DNA of 41,379 nt, taken from a virus. The number at the start of each line of letters is the position of its first letter. Position 1 is the stretch's first letter. Below are positions 30,901-39,726 of this stretch, piece after piece. A model generated the notes under the pieces. It had not been told where the DNA came from. It did not search any database and saw only the letters and a list, made by a program, of their open reading frames with translations. The stretch is from positions 1 to 41,379 of IMG/VR virus record IMGVR_UViG_3300031857_000444. One strand, written 5' to 3'. The translations under genes were made by a program, and so were the position numbers.

Positions 30901-33900
30901 GCATTAACAACATTAGAGAAAGATGCAGCCTCAACAAAGATTCTGGATAACAATGGACTTGAGCGTTCAAAGTATGGTATTCTTGTTGATAACTTTACAT
31001 CAAAAGATTCGCAAGCTACTTTTTCAGATGTGGATTTAGATAATAGAAACTTGATTGATGCAGGAAGATTGTATCCAGCTTCTCTAATGAGAACTGTTGA
31101 ACTGGAGCTTAATACTTCATTGAGCGCCGGCGCAACAAAAGTTGTTGGTGCTGGTACCAAAAAAGCATTGATGCTTTCATATACTACTTCTGAATTTGCA
31201 AAACAACCTTATGCAACAAAATCAATGGCAGTTGCCGATGCAACTTTTGCCAACTTCAAAGGTAAAACAAAATTATTCCCAGAATTTACTGGAGATGTTG
31301 ATACCGATTCTACAGCAAGAGTTACATTAAATTCTGTTCAAGGTATTGATAATGCCTTCAATTTTATCAATAGTACACTTAAGTATGTTGCTGATAATAA
31401 TAAACAATGGGCCGATGATAAAGATAGTCCTTTCGCACAAATTGCCGATAATAAATGGTATAAAACTTTAAAAGAAACTGATTATACTAAACAATCAACC
31501 GTGCATTTGGGCGGTCGCACTTTTGGTGTCGTTGCGGCCGTTAATGACAACACATATTTGACCAAGGGCGCGGAACTAAATCAGAAACAAATTACTACTT
31601 CAACTTCACAGGTAGATGTAGGAACTTTTGTTACAGACTTAGCTATTCAACCATACATGAAGTCAAAGCAAATTCTTTTTGCTACCGATGGAATGAGGCC
31701 TTCAACAGTCATGTATTCTTTCTTTGATAATACTGATGTTAACAAATACATTGTAGTACCAAACAAAGTTACATTGAGTGCTAATACAACTTTGATTTCT
31801 GGAGAATCTGTTCTTATAGCAAATACTGTTGGTGATTTGGCTGCTAACTTGGCAAGTTTATTGGCTGGCGGTACATCTTATTCTGCGGCGTTTGTTGTAG
31901 TAAGTGAGCCTGGTTCAGCTAATGTTTCTATTATTAACGAAACTGGTAAACCACTTTCTAGTAAATATGTCTACGCTTTAGATAGTGGAAATACATACAC
32001 AATTTCTTCCGTAACTGACCATCGTTCTGGTGTAACAAGAGGAATTACTGCTACAACAATTACTCTTGCGTCCGATGCGCCATCATATAACATAGTTGGA
32101 AATACAATTACACTTATTCACTCAACATCTTCATTTGAAGGAGTTGGTGCACAATTTGCAGTAACCGCATATGATACTAGCACAAAAGTTGCTACAGTAA
32201 GTGGAGCAACTACGTATGTTGGTGGAACATATGTTTATAGTTTTGGCACAAATATGTCTAACAAACTTGGACAAGTTGGTGGTGCATTCTATATGCCAAA
32301 AGCAACATTCCGTTCTGGCGAAAGAAACTTCCGCGTTACCGAATCTTTTAATAACACATATGATGCAGATTCAATTTCATTCTCCGACAAAACATACAAT
32401 GCGACTGGACTAACAGTAAGCAAAACAACACTCGTTGATACTGTATTGAATGTTGATGTTGAAAGAAAAATTGTTGGTATACAAACTTCCGATAGACTAG
32501 TCGGTTCAGTAGCCGCTGGACAAGAATTATTATCAACATATCAAGTAGGAGGAACTGATCCTCTTGCCCAAACATTCTTTGTTGATCCTGTTGTGTATCC
32601 ACAAGGTTTGTACTTAAGTAGTGTTGATTTATTCTTCAAAGCTAAAGATGATGGCAATTTGCCAGTGACGCTACAAATTCGTCCCACTGTAAATGGATTT
32701 CCATCTTCAGATTACTGGTATCCAGAATCCGTTGTCACCAAGTATCCTTCTCAAATCAACGTTTCAGAAACTCCGAGTGTTACTGATTCAACCACATCTA
32801 CTAATTTTGAATTTAGTTTCCCAGTATATTTAAAACCTGGTCAATATGCGTTAATTGTTTTAGCTGATACTCAGGAATATATTGTTTGGGAAGCTGAAAA
32901 GGGTGGAACAACTACCAATAATGAATATGTGGATAAACAACCATATATGGGAACTTTGTATAAATCACAAAATACCGCAGAATGGACTCCGTTTATTAAT
33001 GAAGACTTGATGTTTAAATTAAATCGTTGTGTTTTCGCAACGAATAGTACTGCGACATATTTCTTGAGAAATCAAGCATTATCAACTAGCACAAACTATG
33101 ACAAATTAAGATTGATTACGAAACCAATTATACCAGATGCAAAAGTTACATCTTTGACACATAGCATCGCAACAACTACAATTTCGGGAACAAAAGAAAC
33201 TTCATATAGAACATTGTCTTCAGGACAAACATATAGCTTCTCTAGTGATGATTTGTATCAAGTTGGATATCGCAGAAAGAAAATGTTTAATGCGAATGAT
33301 TTTACATTGAAATTGGAAATGACTACAACAAGTGATGCAGTTTCACCAATATTTTCAATGGAAGCCGCTTCTGTAAATATATGGGAAAATTATATTGATA
33401 ATGCAGAAATCAATTCCGAAGATTTTACAATTACTGCAACGGGCAGAGGATATAGCAACGCAAACGTAATTACAATTACAAGTTCATCTGGCACTGGAGC
33501 AAACGCTAATGTGCGGGTTGATGGTAATGGTAATGTTATTGGAATTTACGTAACATCATCAGGATCTGGATACCTAGATAATTTTACTATTTCATATCCA
33601 GATACTGGCAATTCATCTACAGTTACATCTAACGCAACTATTGAATTGAATAGTGAATATGATTCTTCTGGTGGTCCTTGTCTTGCTCGTTATATCACTA
33701 AGCCAGTTAAATTGGCTGATGGATATGACGCTGGTGATTTGCGAGTATTCCTTGGTGCGAACAAACCAGGGTCTTCAGAAGTTTCCGTATTCTATAAGAT
33801 ATTGTCGGATAGTGATGCAACACGATTTAAAGACAGACCTTATGAAAAAATGGTTTGTATTAATCCAACGGTGACAGCATCGCCAGATCCAGATACTTTC

Positions 33901-34077
33901 CGTGAATATGAATATCGCCCATCTGCTATAACAAATGCAGTCACTTATACTGGAACAAATGGTGTAACATACGATTCATTTAAGACTTTTGCTATCAAGA
34001 TTGTCCTAACTTCAAGCGATCCAGCAATTGTTCCAAGCGTTAAAGACTTGCGTATTATCGCAACTCCAGCCGAGTAA
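27901..34077 (+). CDS. giant baseplate/fibre-connector protein (DUF4815-like)
   Basis: A 2058-residue protein with GAGG before ATG 27901. The N-terminus, FNYDPYYDDFDEDKNFMRVLFRPGYSVQARELTQLQTILANQI, is the start of the DUF4815 family found in aquatic T4-like phages after gene 8, where T4 has genes 9 and 10. The long middle is Thr/Ser/Asn-rich beta-structure. A helical segment lies at about residues 975-1045 (SVKDIRADFKNHRRYTMSDI, AFEDRIRGLEYYVALTTLEKD). Residues about 1550-1610 contain QTFFVDPVVYPQGLYLSSVDLFFKAKDD, a conserved jelly-roll-like segment. A Gly-rich 'SGSGYLDN' module lies near 1840-1915. By place and size it probably joins fibres to the wedges; this is inference. Confidence 0.75.
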   Translation: MTATFNYDPYYDDFDEDKNFMRVLFRPGYSVQARELTQLQTILANQIEKFGNHIFKSGSPIVGGKVSLDNKANYVVLAAQYNNLDVDATQFLNKTVVSYNSTKIIRAKVIAIDTSTANPILILKYLSGERFAESDEIRVYGQEIYAQLRSTAAVGGSFIAKLQEGIYYFKGQFVKVVPQYLVLEIFYRVGYNTTTINLNPSYKIGIEFTETIVDEIDDTSLLDPAQGAFNYQAPGAERFAIQTSLSKRTLDSADISTFFEIVRLVNGVKTKEIDYPIYSEIEKTLARRTHDESGNYTVDPFVISLEEGDSANGKFNVILDPGKAYVSGYEFETIAPTIIEVDRAREVSNVSSFDLPTNYESSLVLANVRGTLDITTFPSLDIHSVPHTNISLSTGPAYNSTKIGTIYANMIRYNDASNTEIGTTHTFTVNTFGANTVPITGTLAATGSSATTIAIPAAFNNALPLNAYANMYFQITNGTGATLSPILITSSNAATFNLASSLTFVPGSNTFTIQSEIKNTESLVANGGLFIAFAGNIDTDSKNPTTGFVSISEPVRTSLVFETPYEAIKANTISNMDFQVRKKYTGTTSGGKFTVTASGTDTFPFLPASGTVSDSLILNNIICFVRSDSASNTQYGIAPNTAISLSNNNFTITTVSTSSFEVDLKTLTDVIKVDLLVTTKINNAEVGATGVTKRKQLVPITGGTDLHSLIPYEMDTGGTEGTTVLYSANTTGEVTYFSGGAVFKSIGATNFDNGTVLTDLRTPGKAVSLQVPDVYELIGIYDSRNTGANVTSAMLTTVSNDITSHYEFDNGQRKTHYDHATITLKRGYSAPVGKVFVQYRYFKNLSVFAGLFDVDSYAQGSNISYSDISKFDNKEDKKLIPLRGAFDFRPYKDVGGTSLSGALNPEPLENITMNYDYFLPRIDQVVVKSSREIGVLRGQSAVVPVPPPVDTKDMLIYTLYIPAYTESVKDIRADFKNHRRYTMSDIQAFEDRIRGLEYYVALTTLEKDAASTKILDNNGLERSKYGILVDNFTSKDSQATFSDVDLDNRNLIDAGRLYPASLMRTVELELNTSLSAGATKVVGAGTKKALMLSYTTSEFAKQPYATKSMAVADATFANFKGKTKLFPEFTGDVDTDSTARVTLNSVQGIDNAFNFINSTLKYVADNNKQWADDKDSPFAQIADNKWYKTLKETDYTKQSTVHLGGRTFGVVAAVNDNTYLTKGAELNQKQITTSTSQVDVGTFVTDLAIQPYMKSKQILFATDGMRPSTVMYSFFDNTDVNKYIVVPNKVTLSANTTLISGESVLIANTVGDLAANLASLLAGGTSYSAAFVVVSEPGSANVSIINETGKPLSSKYVYALDSGNTYTISSVTDHRSGVTRGITATTITLASDAPSYNIVGNTITLIHSTSSFEGVGAQFAVTAYDTSTKVATVSGATTYVGGTYVYSFGTNMSNKLGQVGGAFYMPKATFRSGERNFRVTESFNNTYDADSISFSDKTYNATGLTVSKTTLVDTVLNVDVERKIVGIQTSDRLVGSVAAGQELLSTYQVGGTDPLAQTFFVDPVVYPQGLYLSSVDLFFKAKDDGNLPVTLQIRPTVNGFPSSDYWYPESVVTKYPSQINVSETPSVTDSTTSTNFEFSFPVYLKPGQYALIVLADTQEYIVWEAEKGGTTTNNEYVDKQPYMGTLYKSQNTAEWTPFINEDLMFKLNRCVFATNSTATYFLRNQALSTSTNYDKLRLITKPIIPDAKVTSLTHSIATTTISGTKETSYRTLSSGQTYSFSSDDLYQVGYRRKKMFNANDFTLKLEMTTTSDAVSPIFSMEAASVNIWENYIDNAEINSEDFTITATGRGYSNANVITITSSSGTGANANVRVDGNGNVIGIYVTSSGSGYLDNFTISYPDTGNSSTVTSNATIELNSEYDSSGGPCLARYITKPVKLADGYDAGDLRVFLGANKPGSSEVSVFYKILSDSDATRFKDRPYEKMVCINPTVTASPDPDTFREYEYRPSAITNAVTYTGTNGVTYDSFKTFAIKIVLTSSDPAIVPSVKDLRIIATPAE

Positions 34078-34079
34078 TC

Positions 34080-34313
34080 ATGTTTGTGAAAGTTGAAGGT
34101 ACCAATTTCATTAAAGATACTGGCACAAGCGCCCTGTTGATGACGGGGCGTAACGCTTTGATTGAAAATGAAGCAAGAAAAAAACTTGCTGATAGGATGA
34201 ATGGTAAAAATACTGAGATAAATAACTTGAAGAATCAGGTAGAAGAATTATCTTCGGATATGAAGGAAATCAAGTCCCTACTAAACGCATTGCTGAAACA
34301 GAGTAAAGAATAA
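34080..34313 (+). CDS. small coiled-coil structural protein
   Basis: A 77-residue protein starting two bases after the giant gene. The first half has FVKVEGTNFIKDTGTSALLMTGRNALIENEA. The second half (LADRMNGKNTEINNLKNQVEELSSDMKEIKSLLNALLKQ) has a regular heptad pattern for a coiled coil. I recall similar short proteins at this place in aquatic T4-like phages; a trimeric adaptor for the fibres is possible. Its stop shares a base with the next ATG. Confidence 0.65.
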   Translation: MFVKVEGTNFIKDTGTSALLMTGRNALIENEARKKLADRMNGKNTEINNLKNQVEELSSDMKEIKSLLNALLKQSKE

Positions 34314-37300
34314 TGGCACTCAATAATATTACAAGAACAAATACGATTGATGAATGGCGCATCCAGACCAATTTGGCAGCGAATGCACTTAATCAAATTG
34401 AGACCGGTAATTACAATAAAACCAGCGGAACATTTACCATTTCGTCAACTGGTGTATTGTCTATTACTTCACCAGGCACTTCACTATCAGTTGTAAACGG
34501 CGCTCTGTTTCAGAGTAATATTGCTGTTGGTAAAGATATTGTTTTAGGCTCCGAAGTTTCGGGTACAGGTAATCTTTCTATCGGTAATACTGTTTTCATT
34601 TATGGAGGTGGTGGTTCTGGTGTTGGCGAATCTCACACGGGTCTTTATGTTGCTAATAACATAATTGGTAACGGTAGTCTTGTTATTAAAAATAAGATTG
34701 TAACAAACAATATAACAGCAAACTCAAACGTAGTAGTTGTTGGTACAGCAAACGCAGGATTTCTAGGAGTAGTCAATAGTGGTTATGTAGGAACAACTTT
34801 AACTGTCGTTGGAAATACTGCTGTTGGTAACTTGACAACTGCTAATTCGGTTGTTGCTGATAATGGTAGATTCGCAAGTAATGTAACAGCATCACATTTC
34901 GTATCTATTGCTGGTTCTATTGTTGCTGATTCCGCTAGAATTACTGCGAATGCGACTGTCGCCCATGTGGAGGCTTCTGGATCCATTGTTGCAGACAACG
35001 CCAGAATTACTGCGAATATTACGGCTGCTCATTTAACCGCTAACGGTGGTGGTTCTGTTGTTGCTGATACAGCCAGATTTAATGCTAATACTTCTGTTGG
35101 TGAAGAACTAACAACAATTACTGTCAACGCAACAAACGCTAGATTCACCGCAAACGCAAACGCCGCTCATTTTACAGCAAATAATGGTGGTTCTGTTGTT
35201 GCTGATACAGCCAGATTTAATGCTAATACTTCTGTTGGTGAAGAACTAACAACGATTACAGTTAATGCCACAAACTCAAGAGTTTCTGGAAATGCAAATG
35301 CAGCCCATTTTACTACAACTTCAGGTTCAGTTGTTGCAGATAGTCTAAGAATAACAAGTGCAACGGCCTCTGCTAATATCAGTGGTAATGTTATTGCTGG
35401 AAACGTAAACACTCAAGGTATGGTGTATGCTGGTTCTCTAGTATCTGGTAAGACAGATGTGGGCGCATTAACGGTAACATCTTTAAGCACGGGTGGAGAG
35501 GCAACTGTTGGTGATTTAAATGTAACTGGTGATTTTGTATTATCTGGTAGCATTGTTTATGATGCTGACGTATTAACAATTAGCACTGCTTCACCAATAA
35601 CAACCACTGGTGAAGCATACTTTGGTGTATTCAGAGGAAATGACAAGGGCGGTGTTTCTGGTGGCTCTGGTGGCGCATCAGCAAATGCTAATGCATATAT
35701 TCGCTGGAGTTCATCCGCTAATAACTGGCAAATTCGTGATGTATTCAATTCAGATGCTACTTCAACATATTCTAAAATACTTACCGCAAATCTAATTACT
35801 ACAAGTACTGCATCGGTAAGTAATGCAGACTTTGCATCTTCATGGTTAATGAAAAACTATGTTGACAATGCAAATACAAATCTAAAGAGTTATGTAGACA
35901 CAAGTGCTATTCAAACAGCGGCTGCAAATGCTGGATTACTTGGTATCAATCTAAGCGCAAACATTGGTGCGGCTAGAATTGCTGATACAGCAAATTCTGG
36001 TTTAGGTGATATCATTGTAATGGGTCGTGCTAATGGTGCATTTGGCGTTGCTAATCTAGCATCAAATACATTTAATGGAACAAGTGGCTCAGCGGCACCA
36101 AGTAATGGTGTAATTTCATTTACAAGTACAAATGGTGTAACGCTAGTTGGTGGCGCAAATACAATTACGGTTAATACACCACAAGATGTAAGAACAACTG
36201 CAAGTCCAACATTTAGCGCATTGACATTAACCAACGCCCTTCCAGTTTCACAAGGAGGCACTGGCGCAACATCTCCGGGTGGTGCTTTAACAAATCTATT
36301 ACCAGCCGGCGGTACATCAGGTTACGTTTTAGCAACAAGCGGTTCAGGAACTTATTATTGGGCTGCAGGCGGTACTGGCGGTGGAGGTAGTGCAACTCCC
36401 GGTACAACGATTACATCAACCAGAACAACACCAACAGTTAATGCATCACAAAGAATATTTGCAACACCCATCTATCAAACTGGTACTGGTCAACTAAGAG
36501 TTTTCATTAACGGAGTTAGACAGTTTGCTTCCGAGTATACTGAAGGCGCAAATAACTTGACGGGCGTGGCATCAGTATCATCAAATGGTTATTTCTCAAC
36601 TTCATCCGCATCTTCAACCCTTGTCGTTAATGCGCCTCTAGCAATTACAGGAACACTAACAGGAACTGCAACAATTACAGGTTATGTTCCAGGCAAAATT
36701 TATTATATTAAAACAATTAATGTTAACTATTTCTCATTATCAGAAACTGTTGGCGGTGCGGCAATCACAACAACATCAGGCACAACAACTGGTCTTTCAT
36801 TTACGACAGGTCACAATGTAACATTAACAACAGGTACAAGTTCTGGCGATGCAATTTTACTTGAAGTTGATGCGTATACGGTAAATCCATATTATGCAAA
36901 TAACATAGCGTATACAGTAACTGGTGCAATTGATTCATCGGCAAATACTATTCAGTTGGCTATTGATAGTTTGGAATCAAGAAAGATTACAACAACGGCG
37001 GCCGAAGCAAACACAGGTTTAGGATTAATTATTGTTGGTTCAAGAGCCAATTCAGCGTTTGCTCAAGCTAATCTAGCATACGGTCAAGCAAATAATTCTT
37101 TCGGCTCATTTGGTCAAGCCAATCTAGCATTTGCTAAAGCCAATTCAGCCAGTGGTATAGCAGCCTCAGCATTTGGTCAAGCCAACTTAGCTTTTACTAC
37201 AGCCAATTCAGCTAGTGGTGTTGCCGCATCTGCATTTGGTCAAGCCAATATAGCTTTTGCTACAGCCAATACTGCCAATAGTACATTGAATGCTAGTAAT

Positions 37301-38035
37301 TTAACATCGGGTACTATACCAGCAGGAAGATTTCCCGCATTTACTGGCGATATAACAACTGTCGCAGGAGGTGTAGCGTCAACTCTAGCAACTGTAAATT
37401 CAACTACAGGTTCTATGGGTAGTGCCACTCATGTATCCAGATTTACTGTAAATGGAAAAGGATTAATCACATCGGCTAATAGCGTTGCAATTGCAATTTC
37501 TTCAAGTGCTGTTTCAGGATTAGCATCATCAGCAACAACTGATACAACTAATGCATCAAATATTAGTTCCGGCACATTAAATTCTGATAGATTGGCATAC
37601 ACATTCAATCAGGGTGTTGGAACAGGCTCCGCGACTAGATTCGCATCAGTGGCTGTTGGCTTACCGGCAACAACTGTTGGCTGGAGTATGGGCACAGGCG
37701 AAATTCGTGCGACTGGTGATATCACAGCTGGTTACTCAGATGATAAGCTAAAAACAAGATTGGGTAATATTGAAAATGCTCTTGATAAAGTTTCTGCTAT
37801 TTCTGGATTCTTCTATGAACCAAATAAAACGGCACAAGATTTGGGATATGAAGTAAAAAGGGAAGTTGGTGTATCCGCACAAGAAGTTCAAGCAATTCTT
37901 CCTGAAGTTGTTGTTCCCGCACCGGTAGATAATCAATATCTGACTGTGCATTATGAGAAACTTATTCCTCTATTGATTGAAGCTATTAAAGAATTGAGAG
38001 TAGAAGTTGAAGAAATAAAAGGACAAATTAAATGA
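34313..38035 (+). CDS. tail fibre protein with C-terminal S74 chaperone domain
   Basis: A 1240-residue protein. The N-terminal 25 residues (NNITRTNTIDEWRIQTNLAANALNQIE) are a typical fibre attachment start of this phage group. The body consists of repeats: VVADTARFNANTSVGEELT twice (68 identical bases, 138 apart), PVSQGGTGATSPGGAL, and three FGQANLAF..ANSASG repeats. The last 99 residues are a peptidase S74 intramolecular chaperone: SDDKLK, with Ser 1142 and Lys 1147 as the likely dyad, then ISGFFYEPN, VGVSAQEVQAILPEVV, YLTVHYEKLIPLLIEAIKEL and a C-terminal coiled coil. Such domains trimerise fibres and cut themselves off, leaving about 1141 residues. It starts and ends by one- and four-base overlaps with neighbours. 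Confidence 0.86.
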   Translation: MALNNITRTNTIDEWRIQTNLAANALNQIETGNYNKTSGTFTISSTGVLSITSPGTSLSVVNGALFQSNIAVGKDIVLGSEVSGTGNLSIGNTVFIYGGGGSGVGESHTGLYVANNIIGNGSLVIKNKIVTNNITANSNVVVVGTANAGFLGVVNSGYVGTTLTVVGNTAVGNLTTANSVVADNGRFASNVTASHFVSIAGSIVADSARITANATVAHVEASGSIVADNARITANITAAHLTANGGGSVVADTARFNANTSVGEELTTITVNATNARFTANANAAHFTANNGGSVVADTARFNANTSVGEELTTITVNATNSRVSGNANAAHFTTTSGSVVADSLRITSATASANISGNVIAGNVNTQGMVYAGSLVSGKTDVGALTVTSLSTGGEATVGDLNVTGDFVLSGSIVYDADVLTISTASPITTTGEAYFGVFRGNDKGGVSGGSGGASANANAYIRWSSSANNWQIRDVFNSDATSTYSKILTANLITTSTASVSNADFASSWLMKNYVDNANTNLKSYVDTSAIQTAAANAGLLGINLSANIGAARIADTANSGLGDIIVMGRANGAFGVANLASNTFNGTSGSAAPSNGVISFTSTNGVTLVGGANTITVNTPQDVRTTASPTFSALTLTNALPVSQGGTGATSPGGALTNLLPAGGTSGYVLATSGSGTYYWAAGGTGGGGSATPGTTITSTRTTPTVNASQRIFATPIYQTGTGQLRVFINGVRQFASEYTEGANNLTGVASVSSNGYFSTSSASSTLVVNAPLAITGTLTGTATITGYVPGKIYYIKTINVNYFSLSETVGGAAITTTSGTTTGLSFTTGHNVTLTTGTSSGDAILLEVDAYTVNPYYANNIAYTVTGAIDSSANTIQLAIDSLESRKITTTAAEANTGLGLIIVGSRANSAFAQANLAYGQANNSFGSFGQANLAFAKANSASGIAASAFGQANLAFTTANSASGVAASAFGQANIAFATANTANSTLNASNLTSGTIPAGRFPAFTGDITTVAGGVASTLATVNSTTGSMGSATHVSRFTVNGKGLITSANSVAIAISSSAVSGLASSATTDTTNASNISSGTLNSDRLAYTFNQGVGTGSATRFASVAVGLPATTVGWSMGTGEIRATGDITAGYSDDKLKTRLGNIENALDKVSAISGFFYEPNKTAQDLGYEVKREVGVSAQEVQAILPEVVVPAPVDNQYLTVHYEKLIPLLIEAIKELRVEVEEIKGQIK
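35048..35253 (+). repeat. 68-base direct repeat within the fibre gene
   Basis: Bases 35048-35115 and 35186-35253 are identical over 68 positions (138-base, 46-codon period). Both encode GGSVVADTARFNANTSVGEELTT-type segments. Exact identity at DNA level, despite free third positions, indicates a recent duplication or gene conversion. Confidence 0.85.
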
Positions 38036-38504
38036 CAACAAAAGTCACAGGCTCAGTTTTAGCGGATACCGCAGTAACTGCAGGAAATTATGGTGGAGCA
38101 ACAACACTCCAAACCGTTAGTGTTGATGCACAGGGTAGAATTACATATGCCGCAAACTTAACTTCTGGTGTTATTACTGCTGGAACAATTGGACAAGCCG
38201 CAGATATTATTGTACCAACAATTCGGTACAACGCATTAGGTCAAATTGTAGCCGCAACAAACAATACAATTCGTATAGCCAATACCGTAGTTACTGGTGT
38301 TGTTCAATTAGCGGATTCTGTTTCTAATACAAGTACTACCGCAGCCGCTACAGCAAGCGCAGTAAAAGCCGCTTATGATGCCGCAGGAACAAATGCGGCA
38401 TCAGCATTAACATCCGCACAAGCAAATACTGGCTCTGGATTAATTATTGTTGGTTCAAGAGCCAATTCAGCGTTTGCTCAAGCTAATCTAGCATACGGTC
38501 AAGC
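37022..38504 (+). repeat. 68-base repeat shared by two adjacent fibre genes
   Basis: Bases 37022-37089 (in the S74 fibre) and 38437-38504 (in the next fibre gene) are identical, 1415 bases apart. They encode the start of the QAN repeat region (GLIIVGSRANSAFAQANLAY...). The pair could recombine and delete or exchange the S74 domain and the fibre ends between them. Confidence 0.85.
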
Positions 38505-39072
38505 CAATACATCTTATGGTTCTTTTGATAAAGCCAATTCAGCTAGTGGTGTTGCCGCTTCCGCATTCGGTCAAGCTAACTTAGCATTTAATACGGCTAA
38601 TTCAGCAAGTGGTGTTGCGGCTTCTTCATTCGGTCAAGCGAATCTAGCCTTCTCTACCGCAAATAGTGCATTTAATGCATCTAATCTATCATCTGGTACT
38701 TTGCCTTCCGCTAGATTATCGGGTTCATATACTGGAATAACTGCTGTTGGTGGAATAAACACTTCCCAAACAGGATCAGCTCCAATTTATGGTGTTAGGG
38801 CATGGGGAGCCTTTACTGCTTTAGGTGCTACTTTAGGTGCAGGAAATTTATCGTGTAGTCGCACAGGAGCAGGAGTTTATGTAATGACTTTTACAACTCC
38901 TATGCCTAATGCAAATTATGCGGTGTCTGCAATGGTTGATGGTACACCGGGAAATTTGCTTGGCATTGGTATATATACGACTGTAGCAAAAACTACTAGT
39001 GGATTTAGTCTTTGGGCAGTCACTGGTTCAACGGCATATGATTTGCCATTTAATGTAATTGTTGTTGGTTAA
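38032..39072 (+). CDS. second tail fibre / tip protein with QAN repeats
   Basis: A 346-residue protein, ATGA-coupled to the S74 fibre gene. The first 110 residues have fibre-type beta repeats (GNYGGATTLQTVSVDAQGRITYA, VQLADSVSNTSTTAAATASAVKAAYDAA, the latter seen in many phage tail fibres). A helical QAN repeat region follows (FGQANLAF..ANSASGVAAS, about 21-residue period), nearly the same as in the upstream gene. The last 100 residues (GTLPSARLSGSYTGITAVG ... APIYGVRAWGAFTALGATLGAG ... VMTFTTPMPNANYAVSAMV) look like the C-terminal tip domain known from many fibres ('RAWGxFxxxG ... YxFTFxxPMPxxNYxV'), likely receptor-facing. Confidence 0.78.
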   Translation: MTTKVTGSVLADTAVTAGNYGGATTLQTVSVDAQGRITYAANLTSGVITAGTIGQAADIIVPTIRYNALGQIVAATNNTIRIANTVVTGVVQLADSVSNTSTTAAATASAVKAAYDAAGTNAASALTSAQANTGSGLIIVGSRANSAFAQANLAYGQANTSYGSFDKANSASGVAASAFGQANLAFNTANSASGVAASSFGQANLAFSTANSAFNASNLSSGTLPSARLSGSYTGITAVGGINTSQTGSAPIYGVRAWGAFTALGATLGAGNLSCSRTGAGVYVMTFTTPMPNANYAVSAMVDGTPGNLLGIGIYTTVAKTTSGFSLWAVTGSTAYDLPFNVIVVG

Positions 39073-39082
39073 AAGGTAAAAG

Positions 39083-39415
39083 ATGGCCGCATTTTCAGAA
39101 ATCGTTATAGAGCAAGGCGCAACATTCAACACTACAATTAATGTTGAAGATACGGCTGGAGCCGCAATTAATCTTTACGGTTATACTGCAAACTCCATGA
39201 TGCGTAAATCATACTATTCATCAAGTGCAACAACAATTACTTCCACAGTAACCGGCACAGCAAATGGTGAAGTAACTCTTTCCGTTTCTGCGACTAATAC
39301 TGCAAGTTTGACACCAGGAAGATATGTGTATGATGTTATTATTACATCTCCAACATCCGTGGTAACAAGAGTTGTTGAAGGAATTGTGACGGTTCTACCT
39401 TCAGTTACGAGGTAA
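39083..39415 (+). CDS. small beta-sandwich fibre-associated protein
   Basis: A 110-residue protein; ATG 39083 after AAAGG. FSEIVIEQGATFNTTINVEDTAGAAINLYGYTANSMMRK and LTPGRYVYDVIITSPTSVVTRVVEGIVTVLPSVTR follow the pattern of small Ig-like tail proteins (similar in outline to BppU N-termini: 'GxDFxxxIxxxDxxGxPxxLxGxT ... GxYxYDVxxxxxxGxxxRxxxGxxxVxPxVT'). I recognise such proteins beside fibre genes in aquatic T4-like phages. It is probably a structural adaptor. Two bases separate it from the next gene. Confidence 0.65.
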   Translation: MAAFSEIVIEQGATFNTTINVEDTAGAAINLYGYTANSMMRKSYYSSSATTITSTVTGTANGEVTLSVSATNTASLTPGRYVYDVIITSPTSVVTRVVEGIVTVLPSVTR

Positions 39416-39417
39416 TT

Positions 39418-39672
39418 ATGGTTACAGCTAGAATCAATACTCCAGGAGTGATTGGTAAAGTTGCTGTTCGGCCAAATCAAAGAACAACAATTGCAGATCC
39501 AAAATTTACACCTAAGCCAAATGTCGGTTTAGTTGAATTATTTGATACTGCTATTGACCAAGCAGAAGAAGGCGACATTATTACATATGTCTCCAGTACA
39601 GGAAAATTTGAAAATCAGCAACTTGGAAATGTAAGTGTTCAAGTTCCTAGAATAAACGGTGGGTTTTTTTAA
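39418..39672 (+). CDS. hypothetical fibre-cluster protein
   Basis: An 84-residue protein starting two bases after the preceding stop. The first half is basic and Pro/Thr-rich (GKVAVRPNQRTTIADPKFTPKP). The second half (VGLVELFDTAIDQAEEGDIITYVSSTGKFENQQLG) matches a motif commonly seen in fibre proteins of this group ('DGDxLxYxSxTGKFE'), which suggests a fibre-linked or detached fibre segment. It ends GGFF just before a T-rich stretch and a late-type promoter. Confidence 0.6.
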   Translation: MVTARINTPGVIGKVAVRPNQRTTIADPKFTPKPNVGLVELFDTAIDQAEEGDIITYVSSTGKFENQQLGNVSVQVPRINGGFF

Positions 39673-39683
39673 CTTACCAAATT

Positions 39684-39691
39684 CATAAATA
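39684..39691 (+). promoter_or_regulatory. late-type promoter before the last fibre gene
   Basis: CATAAATA matches TATAAATA in seven of eight positions. It lies 35 bases before ATG 39727, leaving room for a leader with AAGGAA as ribosome binding site, so this box has conventional spacing, unlike those before genes 25 and 8. Confidence 0.6.
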
Positions 39692-39726
39692 GAATAATAA
39701 GAAGATTCCACAACTAAGGAACAGTA

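Noticed and set aside
35048-35253. CRISPR-like spaced repeats in the fibre gene
   Set aside because: Only two copies, in frame and encoding protein repeats; no palindrome and no variable spacers.
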